This document shows, piece after piece, positions 13,138 through 21,202 of a stretch of 47,516 bases of DNA (position 1 is the stretch's first letter; each line of letters starts with the position of its first letter). The translations under genes and the position numbers were made by a program. The notes beneath the pieces are model-generated. The model was not told the origin of the DNA and did not search any database. It saw only the letters and a program-made list of their open reading frames with translations. Source of the DNA: a virus. The DNA lies in IMG/VR virus record IMGVR_UViG_3300033182_000473, positions 1-47,516 of that record, one strand, 5' to 3'.

Positions 13138-14713
13138 AGAAATCTCCTGTCATTGCTGGGTCCATCATGGTGTCTGCATAATCTCGTTCTTCATCTTCAT
13201 GCACTTCGCTAACAACTGTTTCCTCTTCAAAGAAACTGTTAATAGCATCATCTGGATTCTCACTTTGTACTTTGTAGATACCGAAGTTAATTTGCTGTAT
13301 AAGTTTGTCATACTGATCAATCAATTCATGTGGGTTAGGACATGCTGGATCTAATACTTCTTGCACAAAACTGTCAAATGCAATTACATCTGCAGGCACA
13401 TAAGGCGAGATATCATTTGTTGCTTTACTTTTTTTATCATGGATAAAGTCTTTATAAGTCCAGTTAATTCTATGCTTTTCAATGTCTAACAGTCTGTTTG
13501 CTTCTTGTACTGCTGTAATATGATTGTATACACTATGACCCATATAGAATAAGTAACTTAATGTATCCCAACTTGTGCTGGTTGCTTCTTTTGCTTTACC
13601 ATTTTTATCTAAGTCACCTTCAGCCATACAGCATAAGTCGCCAATAGTAAGTCTGCTCATAATAGGTGAATGTCCAAACGGAGCAGGTAGGTCACTGCCT
13701 TTAAACATTTGATTGTCAAATGCTCTATCCATAAAGTAACCAAACCTTTTACCTTTGTTTTCAAAGATGTTGTAAGCATAAGTTTGGCCATATGCTGTAT
13801 TAACAAAAGGCGATGCCGCATCAAAACTTAGTGTGATGTTAGGTGAATCATGCTTACGCAACATTCTTTGAATACTGGTTAAGTGACATGCCCATTGTAG
13901 TCTACCAGTACCAAGAAAGTGAATCCAGCCCTTGTCTTTTAACAAGCCATCTTCACGAAGTTTAAGAAGTCTTTTTAACACACATCTCATGTTACGCATG
14001 TTGATACCTGCAAATGCGTAACCTTCTAGTGTCTTAGACTCATCTCCGTATGCTTCTTTTACAAATGCTGGATCACTAAAATGCTTTACTGCTTCATACC
14101 ATTGATCTGATGTGTATTCATCGGAGCCGGAGAGCACATTTAAGAACTTGCACCTCTCAGGATCTCTGTTTCTCATGTAATAATCTAGGTTAAGAATTGA
14201 GATATCAACAGTATCCTGGAAACTGGTAAGTCCTGTTTTAGCACTGTAAGGTGGTGCCGCGGCAAAGCCTGGAATATCAAGTGTCATTGCCCAATCGGCG
14301 GTATGCTCTTCCCACTTGAGAATCTTTTCACACAATGCCAATCTTGCAGGATCATTAGGATCTTTAGCATTTGCCCAATCCATTTTAAGTACACCTGTAG
14401 CAATCTGGAAACCACCCGAGTCACCAAGTATCATTGTGTTTGCTTGATCTCGACCCTGTACCATTGCCTCTTCTTTGTTACTCTTCTCAATATCTAAGTG
14501 GGCATGGCCTGCAGAGTACAGTCCATATGGATAATGAAAGTAACTGTTTTCAGCATCTAGGAAATTGAGACCTTCTAGACCTAATTCAAACCCTTCCGGC
14601 ACACGCCATTCGTCTGGATTGTCTACTGCCTTTTGTAATTGTTTTGTATAGAAACTACTGATAGCAGGCAAATATACTGCATAGTCTCTTTGTGTTTTTC
14701 CTAAATTTCTCAT
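13127..14713 (-). CDS. dpdA: DpdA-like DNA guanine transglycosylase (TGT superfamily)
   Basis: DpdA exchanges guanine in DNA for a 7-deazaguanine base. This 528-residue protein carries TGT landmarks in order: LGDSGGFQ (D98, base recognition), WAMTLDIPG (D146), the Gly-rich GYAFAGI (231-237), HFLGTGR (265-271) and LSFDAASP (D298, aligned with the TGT nucleophile in FDCVLPT). The TGT zinc motif is not evident, as in DNA-acting members. Its neighbours FolE, QueE and a QueD-like protein supply the substrate. It sits between the sliding clamp gene and a tightly overlapped unknown gene. Residue roles are by analogy to TGT. Confidence 0.82.
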   Translation of the reverse strand: MRNLGKTQRDYAVYLPAISSFYTKQLQKAVDNPDEWRVPEGFELGLEGLNFLDAENSYFHYPYGLYSAGHAHLDIEKSNKEEAMVQGRDQANTMILGDSGGFQIATGVLKMDWANAKDPNDPARLALCEKILKWEEHTADWAMTLDIPGFAAAPPYSAKTGLTSFQDTVDISILNLDYYMRNRDPERCKFLNVLSGSDEYTSDQWYEAVKHFSDPAFVKEAYGDESKTLEGYAFAGINMRNMRCVLKRLLKLREDGLLKDKGWIHFLGTGRLQWACHLTSIQRMLRKHDSPNITLSFDAASPFVNTAYGQTYAYNIFENKGKRFGYFMDRAFDNQMFKGSDLPAPFGHSPIMSRLTIGDLCCMAEGDLDKNGKAKEATSTSWDTLSYLFYMGHSVYNHITAVQEANRLLDIEKHRINWTYKDFIHDKKSKATNDISPYVPADVIAFDSFVQEVLDPACPNPHELIDQYDKLIQQINFGIYKVQSENPDDAINSFFEEETVVSEVHEDEERDYADTMMDPAMTGDFFEE

Positions 14714-14716
14714 AAA

Positions 14717-15469
14717 TTAACTTTTCGCTGGTAACAAGTATGTGTATTCGCCAAGTCCACTATCTACAACAATTTGTAATAGTCCTTGATCGTTGATGCT
14801 CAATGTTGCGATACCATTATCGCCTAAACGTAAAATTTTGAGAACAATGTCCAGCGGCCATTTCCAGTCTCTAGTAACAGAGCCATCAATAGCATCACTA
14901 ATCTTAATCTTTGTTCTATCACTTACACCATCACCAATATGGAACCATAGACTAGTACCATCAGTTTTAGGAGTGAAGTTTTGCTCGTATGCTCCTAAGA
15001 CACTGTTCCAGTATGTTAAGTCTTTAAGATTCTGAGGGGTTGGTACAAATTCAATATCAAACTCTGCACCTTTGAACTTAATTGCTTTAAGTTGCTGATT
15101 AATAACATCTGCTAACATAAATCTATAATAAGCATCAGTGCCGTAAGGAGATTTGAATTCAATCTCTACCGGAACTTCTGTTCCATTTCTGTCTTGTCTT
15201 AGAATGCTAACAGTTGCATTCTCATCACTGAAGCCAGGATATTTCAATGAGCCGTCTAACACGCCCATTCTACTTAGACCTACTGTTGAATCAATAAAGT
15301 CTGGAACTGGATTCTTTAGTTTACCTTTAAAGATAACAGTTTTTTCAGGATCAACTGATTCTAACACAGTTTCGTCCAATGTACCTGTAATCTTTACCAT
15401 TTCAAAGATACCAAGGCTATGTGTGTGCTTTAGTACGTCTTTGAAAATATCATTTACATAATTTGCCAT
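14717..15469 (-). CDS. 45: Sliding clamp (T4 gp45-like)
   Basis: This 250-residue protein sits directly downstream of the polymerase genes and ends GEYTYLLPAKS, a typical clamp C-terminal strand. The repeated strand-rich halves (FEMVKITGTLDETVLESVDP; LGDNGIATLSINDQGLLQIV) fit a two-domain clamp of gp45 size (228 aa). It would tether DNA polymerase; the polymerase ends in a TLQNFFEF tail of clamp-binding type. It has its own strong promoter and an AGGAGG ribosome binding site. Confidence 0.8.
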   Translation of the reverse strand: MANYVNDIFKDVLKHTHSLGIFEMVKITGTLDETVLESVDPEKTVIFKGKLKNPVPDFIDSTVGLSRMGVLDGSLKYPGFSDENATVSILRQDRNGTEVPVEIEFKSPYGTDAYYRFMLADVINQQLKAIKFKGAEFDIEFVPTPQNLKDLTYWNSVLGAYEQNFTPKTDGTSLWFHIGDGVSDRTKIKISDAIDGSVTRDWKWPLDIVLKILRLGDNGIATLSINDQGLLQIVVDSGLGEYTYLLPAKS

Positions 15470-15495
15470 ATGGGCCTCCTAGATTATTGTTTAAT

Positions 15496-15523
15496 ATTAT
15501 ACATGTATATTTAGATCTGTCAA
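15496..15523 (-). promoter_or_regulatory. Early promoter of the sliding clamp gene
   Basis: The minus strand has TTGACA (15518-15523), 16 nt, then TATAAT (15496-15501). A 12-bp palindrome TATACATGTATA (15498-15509) overlaps the -10 and could bind a repressor or activator. AGGAGG precedes the clamp ATG at 15469. Confidence 0.85.
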
Positions 15524-15768
15524 GCATTTTTTGCCCGTTTTTTTAGATCTTTTTTGAAGAAATAAAGTCTTACCCAAGTCTTTCTAAGTATAGCAACAAC
15601 ACTAAACACCACAGTAAAGAATATACTTGTTTGTAAAATTGTTAATTCTAATGCTCTAGCAATAGTAACCAACAACAAGTTTAGAGGGAAGTTTAATACA
15701 GTTGCTATAGCAGTATCACTTACTGCTTCTTTAAATGCCGCTAGTTTTTGCTCTCTGGTAGTACTCAT
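15520..15768 (-). CDS. Small two-segment membrane protein
   Basis: This encodes 82 residues from ATG 15768 (MSTTREQKLAAFKEA), right after the polymerase stop; a longer frame to 15807 lies in polymerase coding sequence. Two hydrophobic stretches (IATVLNFPLNLLLVTIA; SIFFTVVFSVVAILR) are followed by a very basic tail (FFKKDLKKRAKNA). The K-rich tail suggests the C-terminus is cytoplasmic. No assigned function; a holin or membrane-remodelling role cannot be excluded. Confidence 0.6.
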   Translation of the reverse strand: MSTTREQKLAAFKEAVSDTAIATVLNFPLNLLLVTIARALELTILQTSIFFTVVFSVVAILRKTWVRLYFFKKDLKKRAKNA

Positions 15769-15769
15769 A

Positions 15770-18454
15770 TTAAAACTCAAAAAAGTTCTGCAGTGTTTCG
15801 CTTTCATTAATCCGTTTTAGATCAAAACCCATTTGACCAATAACGTTTTCAACCTTACGATCTAAAACTGCTTCTTCCATTGCTTCCTCATCAAACGGTA
15901 ATTCTTTAAACCATTGTGGTAGTTGTAGTTCGTCTGTAGGATATGCAACACTGGTGTAACCCATTGGGTTACTTTTCAACCTACACACAATAACTTTAGC
16001 ACCGTCTGTGATCTTCATACTGTAGTTGTCACTGTTTACTTTTAACAAGTTGTTATAATTAATACTTGCTCTAACATGTCCTGGAATCATGTTGTTCGAC
16101 TTTTCTTCCTTGAGAGCATCTAATTTATGCAGTCTATAATTCTCAGGCACTTTTGCTTGCTTTAACATTTTTTCTTCATACATGGTTAAGTTGTTTACCC
16201 TCTTAGGCATGCCTTTCTTCCAAGGATCTAAACTCTTAAAGTATGCTTTATAGTCTTTGATCTTTTGTATAACTTCATCTTCACCATGTTTATTTAGGCA
16301 ATCAAGCAGTATCTCTTCCAAGAAATCTTGCACAAATTCAGGAGTATCACTTCGCTTGATATCCAATCCCATAATCTTAAGTTTGCCACCTTCTGGTTGC
16401 CAGCCTTCCAGATCCAGCACATTAATAGCATAACGCTTCTTAGTAATAAACAAACCAGCACGACCAACTACTTCTCGTCCTGCTTTCATAACTTGTCCTG
16501 CTTCTAACGGAACATTAAATGTGTCCTTTAAGAACTGGGGAAAAGTATCACTAACTGTGTCTGAGATATGATCGTATAATTTAACAGCACTTTCTAAGTC
16601 AAGTACTGTGTCATCGGGCAAGGCTGGAACGGCTGTGAAATAAACTGAATCTGTGTCGCCGTATATAATTGTATCTCCTGTGTGGTCATACTTGCCGGTA
16701 AGCATCTTATTAGTTTCTGCTCCCATGTGGCGGGTAATGGCCCGTCCAGTAAGTGTTGTAGATTGGCCGATTCTCTTGTCGAAGAACCTACAACCAGGAT
16801 TAAGAATAGCGCCATACAAACTGTTAAGGTTAATTTTCTTAACAAGTTGTCGCTTGTCCCAGAATGCAATTTCTGCATCTGTTGTTGCCTGTTTTTTCTT
16901 TGCTTGTAGTTCTTTTCTTTCTGCATACCATCTCTCCAATAGTCCGGGTACAATGCCCTGAAAGTCTGTTTTAAAAATAGTTCCGTTAGCACTGATATTC
17001 CATGGTTGGCCGCTGTTGAATACTAAGTTATACACATCAGCACCAGTTACTTCAGCGGTTGTGCCATCCTCCATATCCAAGTGTATGGTGTGATTGACAT
17101 CTTTGGCCATAACCATTTCATATTCGTTTGAGCCAAACTTGCCTAACCACGCATCAGCAAACGACTTCTTCTCCAGCGTCATTTTGTTTGTGATTTCTTC
17201 TTCTGTATAATCTTGTCGCAGTTGCCCAACAATAGTTTCTGGAGCCATGTTCAATGCTCTAAACACACTTGGATACAGACTGTTCAAGTCCATACTGCCT
17301 ACCCATTCATGTAAACCTTTTTTAGGAAATGCCACATAAGCACCTGCGGCTTGTGTATCAGTTTGTCTCTCTCTGATTCGATCAGGTACAACATACCCAC
17401 GTCTATGGGACTCGTTAATAATTGCTTGCTCTGTAGTTGCTACAGCACCCATTGTTACAGGCAAAAGCACAGTATTATCATGTGCAATAGTGTTAGCAAG
17501 ATCAATAAACTGTAATTTTTGATCTAGTTTATACAGCAGAATTGTATCCTGAATGTTGTATTCTAAAAACTTGAGGAAATCATGATTATAAAGTCTATCC
17601 AGCGAACCTTCATAGGCTACTTTCTTCTCGCCCACTTCCATTTCACCAATATAGTCCAGCCTGTAACTGTGTCGCTCTTCATAGTTGTATTTGCGATACA
17701 GTTGCATATAGTCCAAATGCACACGCCCTACTAAATCATAACTGGTTCTTTCCGATCCATGGCTTTCGAAATTACGCTCTTTAGGAAATTGATCCCATAA
17801 ACACAATCTACGGGTTTGTGCTTTACCTAGTGTACGCACAATACGATTATATGTATACGGAATATCATACCCCTCACTGTTCCAACCACTCAATATATCT
17901 GCATCCTCGATCACTGCCAAGAAATGTTCTAGCATTTCTGCTTCTGTACGACAAAGTATTACCTCTGGTAATTCACTTGCTATCTCAGTTGCTTGTTCCC
18001 AACTGAGAGTCTTTGGTGGAACTGCCAAACAAATCATTGCTTGGAGCCAGTCTAAATATATACCTATTGCGGTAATTGGTGTGAATGGATCATCAGGAGA
18101 ACTGTAACCACGTTCTGGGTCAAAGTCTACCTCGATATCAAAAAATGCTGTTTGTAGTTTGGGAGGCTCTGCTCCGTTGAAATGTTTTTCTAGTGTTTTG
18201 TTAATAGGTCTAATGTCGCTCTCAAACAATTTATTGTGATTGTTTATTGCAACATTTTTGCGAAAATCTTTAAGTGTTTTACAACGAATCTCTGTAACCT
18301 TTTCGCCATATATACTTTGCTTTGAACCTTTGGGATCTGCAATGTAAAAATTATATTCCGGCCTTAGATCAGTTAATACTCTTTTGCCGTCTATTCTTTC
18401 ACATACACGAACAATGTCTTTGTTTTTGTCGTAGAATGCATCCACATAACTCAT
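15770..18454 (-). CDS. 43: DNA polymerase, family B (T4 gp43-like)
   Basis: This 894-residue replicative polymerase has a complete proofreading exonuclease: FFDIEVDFD (D106/E108), SGWNSEGYDIPY (189-200) and EYNIQDTILL (298-307). The polymerase motifs follow: A, SMDLNSLYPS (387-396); B, KKINLNSLYGA (539-549); C, YGDTDS (598-603). The C-terminus TLQNFFEF resembles a clamp-binding peptide. All catalytic residues are present and the length matches gp43 (898 aa). The leader holds an early promoter and a hairpin touching the ribosome binding site, as in T4, where gp43 represses its own translation. Confidence 0.96.
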   Translation of the reverse strand: MSYVDAFYDKNKDIVRVCERIDGKRVLTDLRPEYNFYIADPKGSKQSIYGEKVTEIRCKTLKDFRKNVAINNHNKLFESDIRPINKTLEKHFNGAEPPKLQTAFFDIEVDFDPERGYSSPDDPFTPITAIGIYLDWLQAMICLAVPPKTLSWEQATEIASELPEVILCRTEAEMLEHFLAVIEDADILSGWNSEGYDIPYTYNRIVRTLGKAQTRRLCLWDQFPKERNFESHGSERTSYDLVGRVHLDYMQLYRKYNYEERHSYRLDYIGEMEVGEKKVAYEGSLDRLYNHDFLKFLEYNIQDTILLYKLDQKLQFIDLANTIAHDNTVLLPVTMGAVATTEQAIINESHRRGYVVPDRIRERQTDTQAAGAYVAFPKKGLHEWVGSMDLNSLYPSVFRALNMAPETIVGQLRQDYTEEEITNKMTLEKKSFADAWLGKFGSNEYEMVMAKDVNHTIHLDMEDGTTAEVTGADVYNLVFNSGQPWNISANGTIFKTDFQGIVPGLLERWYAERKELQAKKKQATTDAEIAFWDKRQLVKKINLNSLYGAILNPGCRFFDKRIGQSTTLTGRAITRHMGAETNKMLTGKYDHTGDTIIYGDTDSVYFTAVPALPDDTVLDLESAVKLYDHISDTVSDTFPQFLKDTFNVPLEAGQVMKAGREVVGRAGLFITKKRYAINVLDLEGWQPEGGKLKIMGLDIKRSDTPEFVQDFLEEILLDCLNKHGEDEVIQKIKDYKAYFKSLDPWKKGMPKRVNNLTMYEEKMLKQAKVPENYRLHKLDALKEEKSNNMIPGHVRASINYNNLLKVNSDNYSMKITDGAKVIVCRLKSNPMGYTSVAYPTDELQLPQWFKELPFDEEAMEEAVLDRKVENVIGQMGFDLKRINESETLQNFFEF

Positions 18455-18468
18455 TTAGTTTTCTCCGA

Positions 18469-18489
18469 GCAACACTTTTAGGCTGTCGC
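18469..18489 (-). promoter_or_regulatory. Hairpin next to the polymerase ribosome binding site (possible operator)
   Basis: In the polymerase leader the mRNA reads GCGACA, a 9-nt loop GCCUAAAAG, then UGUUGC, giving a 6-bp stem with one G-U pair. GGAG follows 2 nt after the stem, 8 nt before ATG 18454. T4-type gp43 binds a hairpin (5-bp stem, 8-nt loop) just upstream of its own SD to block translation; the layout here is the same although the sequence differs. Confidence 0.5.
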
Positions 18490-18501
18490 AACACCAAATA
18501 T

Positions 18502-18529
18502 ATTATAGCAAATTTTATATTCTTGTCAA
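18502..18529 (-). promoter_or_regulatory. Early promoter of the DNA polymerase gene
   Basis: The minus strand has TTGACA (18524-18529), 16 nt, then TATAAT (18502-18507). The -35 lies in the last codons of the 2OG oxygenase gene. Transcription would start just before the hairpin operator. Confidence 0.85.
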
Positions 18530-19209
18530 TCAACAAATATAAAATTATTTAATTCGAACTGATAATTTGTGCCGGGCACAAATCCACGTTCTATTAATTT
18601 ATTTTCTATAGCAACTCTGGTAAACGATTTATTTAATTCTGAAATCGAATAACCAGCATACAGTGTAAGTCTCTGTACATCATCGCTTGGTACACAAGGC
18701 TCATGAAAACTTCTAGCATCCATAATAATCAACCTATTAAACTTATTGTCAATTATATAATCCCTTGTTCTCTTGCTATTATTAACAACGAATCCACAAT
18801 CGGTTGGGTCAGTGATATATTCATCAGGTGTTAAAAATAACAACACAACTGCATATAGGTGCTCGTCCCCAAAATCAGTTGCTTTAATATCAGCATGTAC
18901 TCTTATGTGATCATTTTTTTGATAGCAATTTATAAATGATCTTGAGAAACTATTGCTTTCACTTAAATCTGGATGATATTCTTTTAAGTAAGGTTCTAGC
19001 CAGCCACTTAAACTAAACAGCGATTCTCTTTCTTTAGCATTTACCGGATGAACTCGAAAGCTCATCGGTAGTCGATTTTGCTTAGTTTTATAAAACTTTA
19101 CACTGCGTCTTTGATCTAACCACTTATTTGCTATAGATTCAGGCATGGCGTTGTCAAACACCATGGTTTTAAATCCTCTAGAATCGTAAATAGTTTGAAT
19201 TAGATCCAT
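18526..19209 (-). CDS. 2-oxoglutarate/Fe(II)-dependent oxygenase-like protein
   Basis: This encodes 227 residues. The Fe(II) site is visible as HIRVHADIKATD (HxD), followed by the strand YAVVLLFLTP, the CGFVV turn, the distal His in MDARSFHEP and the 2OG-binding Arg in QRLTLYAGY. This fits the prolyl-4-hydroxylase-like branch common in marine T4-like phages. The substrate is unknown; protein side chains or nucleobases are both possible. No Shine-Dalgarno sequence precedes ATG 19209, which follows the dsbA stop by 3 nt. Confidence 0.75.
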   Translation of the reverse strand: MDLIQTIYDSRGFKTMVFDNAMPESIANKWLDQRRSVKFYKTKQNRLPMSFRVHPVNAKERESLFSLSGWLEPYLKEYHPDLSESNSFSRSFINCYQKNDHIRVHADIKATDFGDEHLYAVVLLFLTPDEYITDPTDCGFVVNNSKRTRDYIIDNKFNRLIIMDARSFHEPCVPSDDVQRLTLYAGYSISELNKSFTRVAIENKLIERGFVPGTNYQFELNNFIFVD

Positions 19210-19212
19210 ACG

Positions 19213-19476
19213 TTATAGAGTCTTGCCAACAGCCTCTAAGATGGTTTCTAGTTCATCAAATTTATCGAACTCTTCTTGGAACTTGGCTTTATGTGCAACT
19301 TTAATTGCTTTCATAAGTACACCGGGTTTGAGCTCCATTTCTTCTGCAATAGCCTTTACTGTTTCCCTGAGGCCCTCATTGAGAGCATCTACTTCAAACA
19401 GTACTTGGTCACCTTCTTGAATTAATTTCTTAAGTCTTGCGACTTCTTCTGCGTTGAATGTTTTGTTAAATGCCAT
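19213..19476 (-). CDS. dsbA: DsbA-like double-stranded DNA-binding protein
   Basis: This 87-residue helical protein (NAEEVARLKKLIQEGDQVLF; KPGVLMKAIKVAHKAKFQEE) has the layout and length of the T4 DsbA family (89 aa): an N-terminal helix, an ETVKAIAEE helix and a MxKxxKxAHKxxFxE C-terminal block. T4 DsbA binds DNA near late promoters and is linked to late gene expression. Both an early promoter (19516-19543) and an AATAAATA late-like box (19497-19504) precede it. Confidence 0.75.
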   Translation of the reverse strand: MAFNKTFNAEEVARLKKLIQEGDQVLFEVDALNEGLRETVKAIAEEMELKPGVLMKAIKVAHKAKFQEEFDKFDELETILEAVGKTL

Positions 19477-19496
19477 ATTGTTTCCTTGTGTGTGAA

Positions 19497-19504
19497 TATT
19501 TATT
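19497..19504 (-). promoter_or_regulatory. Late-like box AATAAATA before dsbA
   Basis: The minus strand reads AATAAATA 20 nt upstream of the dsbA ATG, one base from TATAAATA. It sits 11 nt downstream of the -10 of an early promoter, giving a tandem early/late arrangement. Weaker than the GATAAATA sites. Confidence 0.4.
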
Positions 19505-19515
19505 TGAATGTAACA

Positions 19516-19543
19516 AATATAACAGAACTTTATGGTTTGTCAA
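19516..19543 (-). promoter_or_regulatory. Early promoter of dsbA
   Basis: The minus strand has TTGACA (19538-19543), 16 nt, then TATATT (19516-19521). The -35 lies in the last codons of the upstream gene (LDK). It serves dsbA and the oxygenase gene. Confidence 0.75.
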
Positions 19544-19733
19544 GATTTATTTTAATATCGAGTGGTACAATTTCTTGGGTTGGTTGGTCTGGGATTTTTA
19601 GGTGAATAACACCTTTGTAGCCTGGGAACGGCTCGAAAGAAATTTCTTCTAGAATTGCTCTGTTTGTAATTTGATTTCCGTCTTCGTCGTAGGCAACGAA
19701 TTCGTTATCTAGATAGTGTACAGTTACAATCAC
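19530..19733 (-). CDS. Unknown small beta-rich protein
   Basis: This encodes 67 residues of alternating strands (MIVTVHYLDNEFVAYDEDGN; YKGVIHLKIPD) without cysteines or membrane segments. It starts in an ATGA overlap with the preceding gene. Function unknown. Its final codons form the -35 element of the dsbA promoter. Confidence 0.6.
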   Translation of the reverse strand: MIVTVHYLDNEFVAYDEDGNQITNRAILEEISFEPFPGYKGVIHLKIPDQPTQEIVPLDIKINLDKP

Positions 19734-20038
19734 ACTTCTACTGATGCTTCAAATGTAAATGTTACATCGTCAAATTCGTCAAATAACATTTTAGATATTT
19801 GGTCACCTTCATCAGCATCAATTTCTTCTTCGAGTACAATTTCGTATATAAATATTTCCCCGTCGTCATCTTCGGATTCATATCCTATAACTTCTATGCC
19901 TACTTGTTCTTTATCTTCATCGTATGCTGTTACTAGTTTAGTAGGTACAACACTTTGCACGATGTCGAAATAGATGATAACCTCCTCATCTGTGAGTTCA
20001 TCTCGAGTTAACATTCTTGCAAAGTGTTTAACAAACAT
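19730..20038 (-). CDS. Unknown strongly acidic protein
   Basis: This encodes 102 residues, about a third Asp or Glu (ESEDDDGEIFIYEIVLEEEI). The start ATG 20038 is coupled to the preceding stop (TAATG). Acidic small phage proteins often mimic DNA or bind host enzymes, but nothing here allows a specific claim. It follows the EF-hand membrane protein in a late-promoted unit. Confidence 0.6.
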   Translation of the reverse strand: MFVKHFARMLTRDELTDEEVIIYFDIVQSVVPTKLVTAYDEDKEQVGIEVIGYESEDDDGEIFIYEIVLEEEIDADEGDQISKMLFDEFDDVTFTFEASVEV

Positions 20039-20361
20039 TATTTTTTACCTGTCCAAGCCTGAGCACCAAAGAATGCCGCAACAATACCTGCTACTGCAAT
20101 AAAGTATACTCCAGCCATATCTCCTAAAATTCTAGCACCATCTTCTAGTTTTGCTACATTGGCACCAATAACTAGAACAGGGTATGCTAACATTCCATAT
20201 AATGAGAACCACGCCATTTTACGTTGTGCGTCTCTCATTGCGTCTTGGTCTTCTAGTTCTTTACGTCTGAATTCCAAGTACAGATCTTGTTCTGCTTTAC
20301 TTACTTTACCATCCCCGTTTATATCTGCTGGATGGTGAACAGATGCATTACCTTCTGCCAT
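20038..20361 (-). CDS. EF-hand containing membrane protein
   Basis: This encodes 107 residues. Residues 13-24, DINGDGKVSKAE, form a canonical EF-hand calcium loop (D13, N15, D17, K19, S21, E24). Two membrane segments follow (WFSLYGMLAYPVLVIGANVA; AGVYFIAVAGIVAAFFGAQA). A single EF-hand with membrane anchors suggests calcium-linked assembly or membrane effects, but no function is known to me. It has AGGAG upstream and a late promoter at 20394-20401. Confidence 0.65.
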   Translation of the reverse strand: MAEGNASVHHPADINGDGKVSKAEQDLYLEFRRKELEDQDAMRDAQRKMAWFSLYGMLAYPVLVIGANVAKLEDGARILGDMAGVYFIAVAGIVAAFFGAQAWTGKK

Positions 20362-20392
20362 ACTATAACTCCTCTGCCTATGTGTTATAGTA

Positions 20393-21181
20393 CTATTTAT
20401 CGAATCTTTTACTTACAGCAGATCGTAAGCCCAGCCTCCTAAATTCGTTGTATAATAAACCAAACTTTCTATCAACTTCAAATTGTGGATTGTTAAAAGT
20501 GTAAACACTTTCATATGGCTGATGGGGTAAATCTTCTTCTAAACAGACTACTTCTACATCTCCGTGCCATCCTTGTACAAAACCTATGGCGTCTCTATAA
20601 TTGCTATAAGTAAGTTCCGCTACATAATCGAATTCTTTTTTAGTTATTTCGATTGTTTGTTTTTTTCTATCTGATCTGTACTTATTTGTTTTTTGAGCTG
20701 CCAATAGACTATATACTACTGCGGTATAATCTTTTCTAAACAGCAGGTAAACTTTATGTGTGTGTTTTAAAAGTTCGCTAATATCAGTGATGCCTTTATC
20801 TAAGAAATGATTAGGAAATGCTTTTACTACTCTTATGGTGTTTTTAGGATCGGTGTTATACCACCACTCCCACTCGGCAAACATCTGTTTGACACTAGCC
20901 CGTTTATGTTTGAGAGCTTCTGTTATTGCATCAGGTTCTTTATGTTTTAATTCCATTATTAAACCTTTAGATATATTAGCCCACCTTTCACCCATCAAAT
21001 GTATTTCTCCATACGGAGATACATGTATAGGATAAGGCATTTCTGGAGGAGATGTTAGCCACATCTTATCTCTTCCCTCAGGAGTATAGGCAAAATTTTC
21101 AAAATACTTTTTAGGTATTACAGCGTTTTGAAAATATGTAGATCCTGTTCTAGGAGAAGCCGCTAGTATGAGTATGTTCAT
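20393..21181 (-). CDS. Sulfotransferase-like protein
   Basis: This encodes 262 residues. The N-terminal P-loop-like ILAASPRTGSTYFQN (about residues 5-18) matches the 5'-phosphosulfate binding loop of PAPS sulfotransferases, and VYLLFRKDYTAVVYSLLAAQ matches the 3'-phosphate binding strand-helix with its Arg and Ser. Family members move sulfate from PAPS to sugars, lipids or proteins; the acceptor is unknown. The ATG 21181 has no SD and lies exactly 5 nt after a TATAAATA late box, predicting a leaderless late mRNA. Confidence 0.65.
   Translation of the reverse strand: MNILILAASPRTGSTYFQNAVIPKKYFENFAYTPEGRDKMWLTSPPEMPYPIHVSPYGEIHLMGERWANISKGLIMELKHKEPDAITEALKHKRASVKQMFAEWEWWYNTDPKNTIRVVKAFPNHFLDKGITDISELLKHTHKVYLLFRKDYTAVVYSLLAAQKTNKYRSDRKKQTIEITKKEFDYVAELTYSNYRDAIGFVQGWHGDVEVVCLEEDLPHQPYESVYTFNNPQFEVDRKFGLLYNEFRRLGLRSAVSKRFDK
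20394..20401 (-). promoter_or_regulatory. Late promoter box GATAAATA
   Basis: The minus strand reads GATAAATAG; the same bases encode the last codons Asp-Lys-stop of the sulfotransferase-like gene. It drives the EF-hand gene (ATG 20361), with AGGAG in the leader. Confidence 0.65.
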
Positions 21182-21186
21182 ACTAG

Positions 21187-21194
21187 TATTTATA
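21187..21194 (-). promoter_or_regulatory. Late promoter box TATAAATA, leaderless type
   Basis: An exact T4 late consensus lies on the minus strand, followed by CTAGT and then ATG 21181. If initiation occurs about 6 nt past the box, as in T4, the transcript starts at the A of ATG. Confidence 0.75.
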
Positions 21195-21202
21195 GAAACA
21201 AA

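Noticed and set aside
16594-16992. A 132-codon minus-strand frame within the polymerase gene
   Set aside because: It is another frame of the polymerase coding sequence, with no SD and no sensible protein features.
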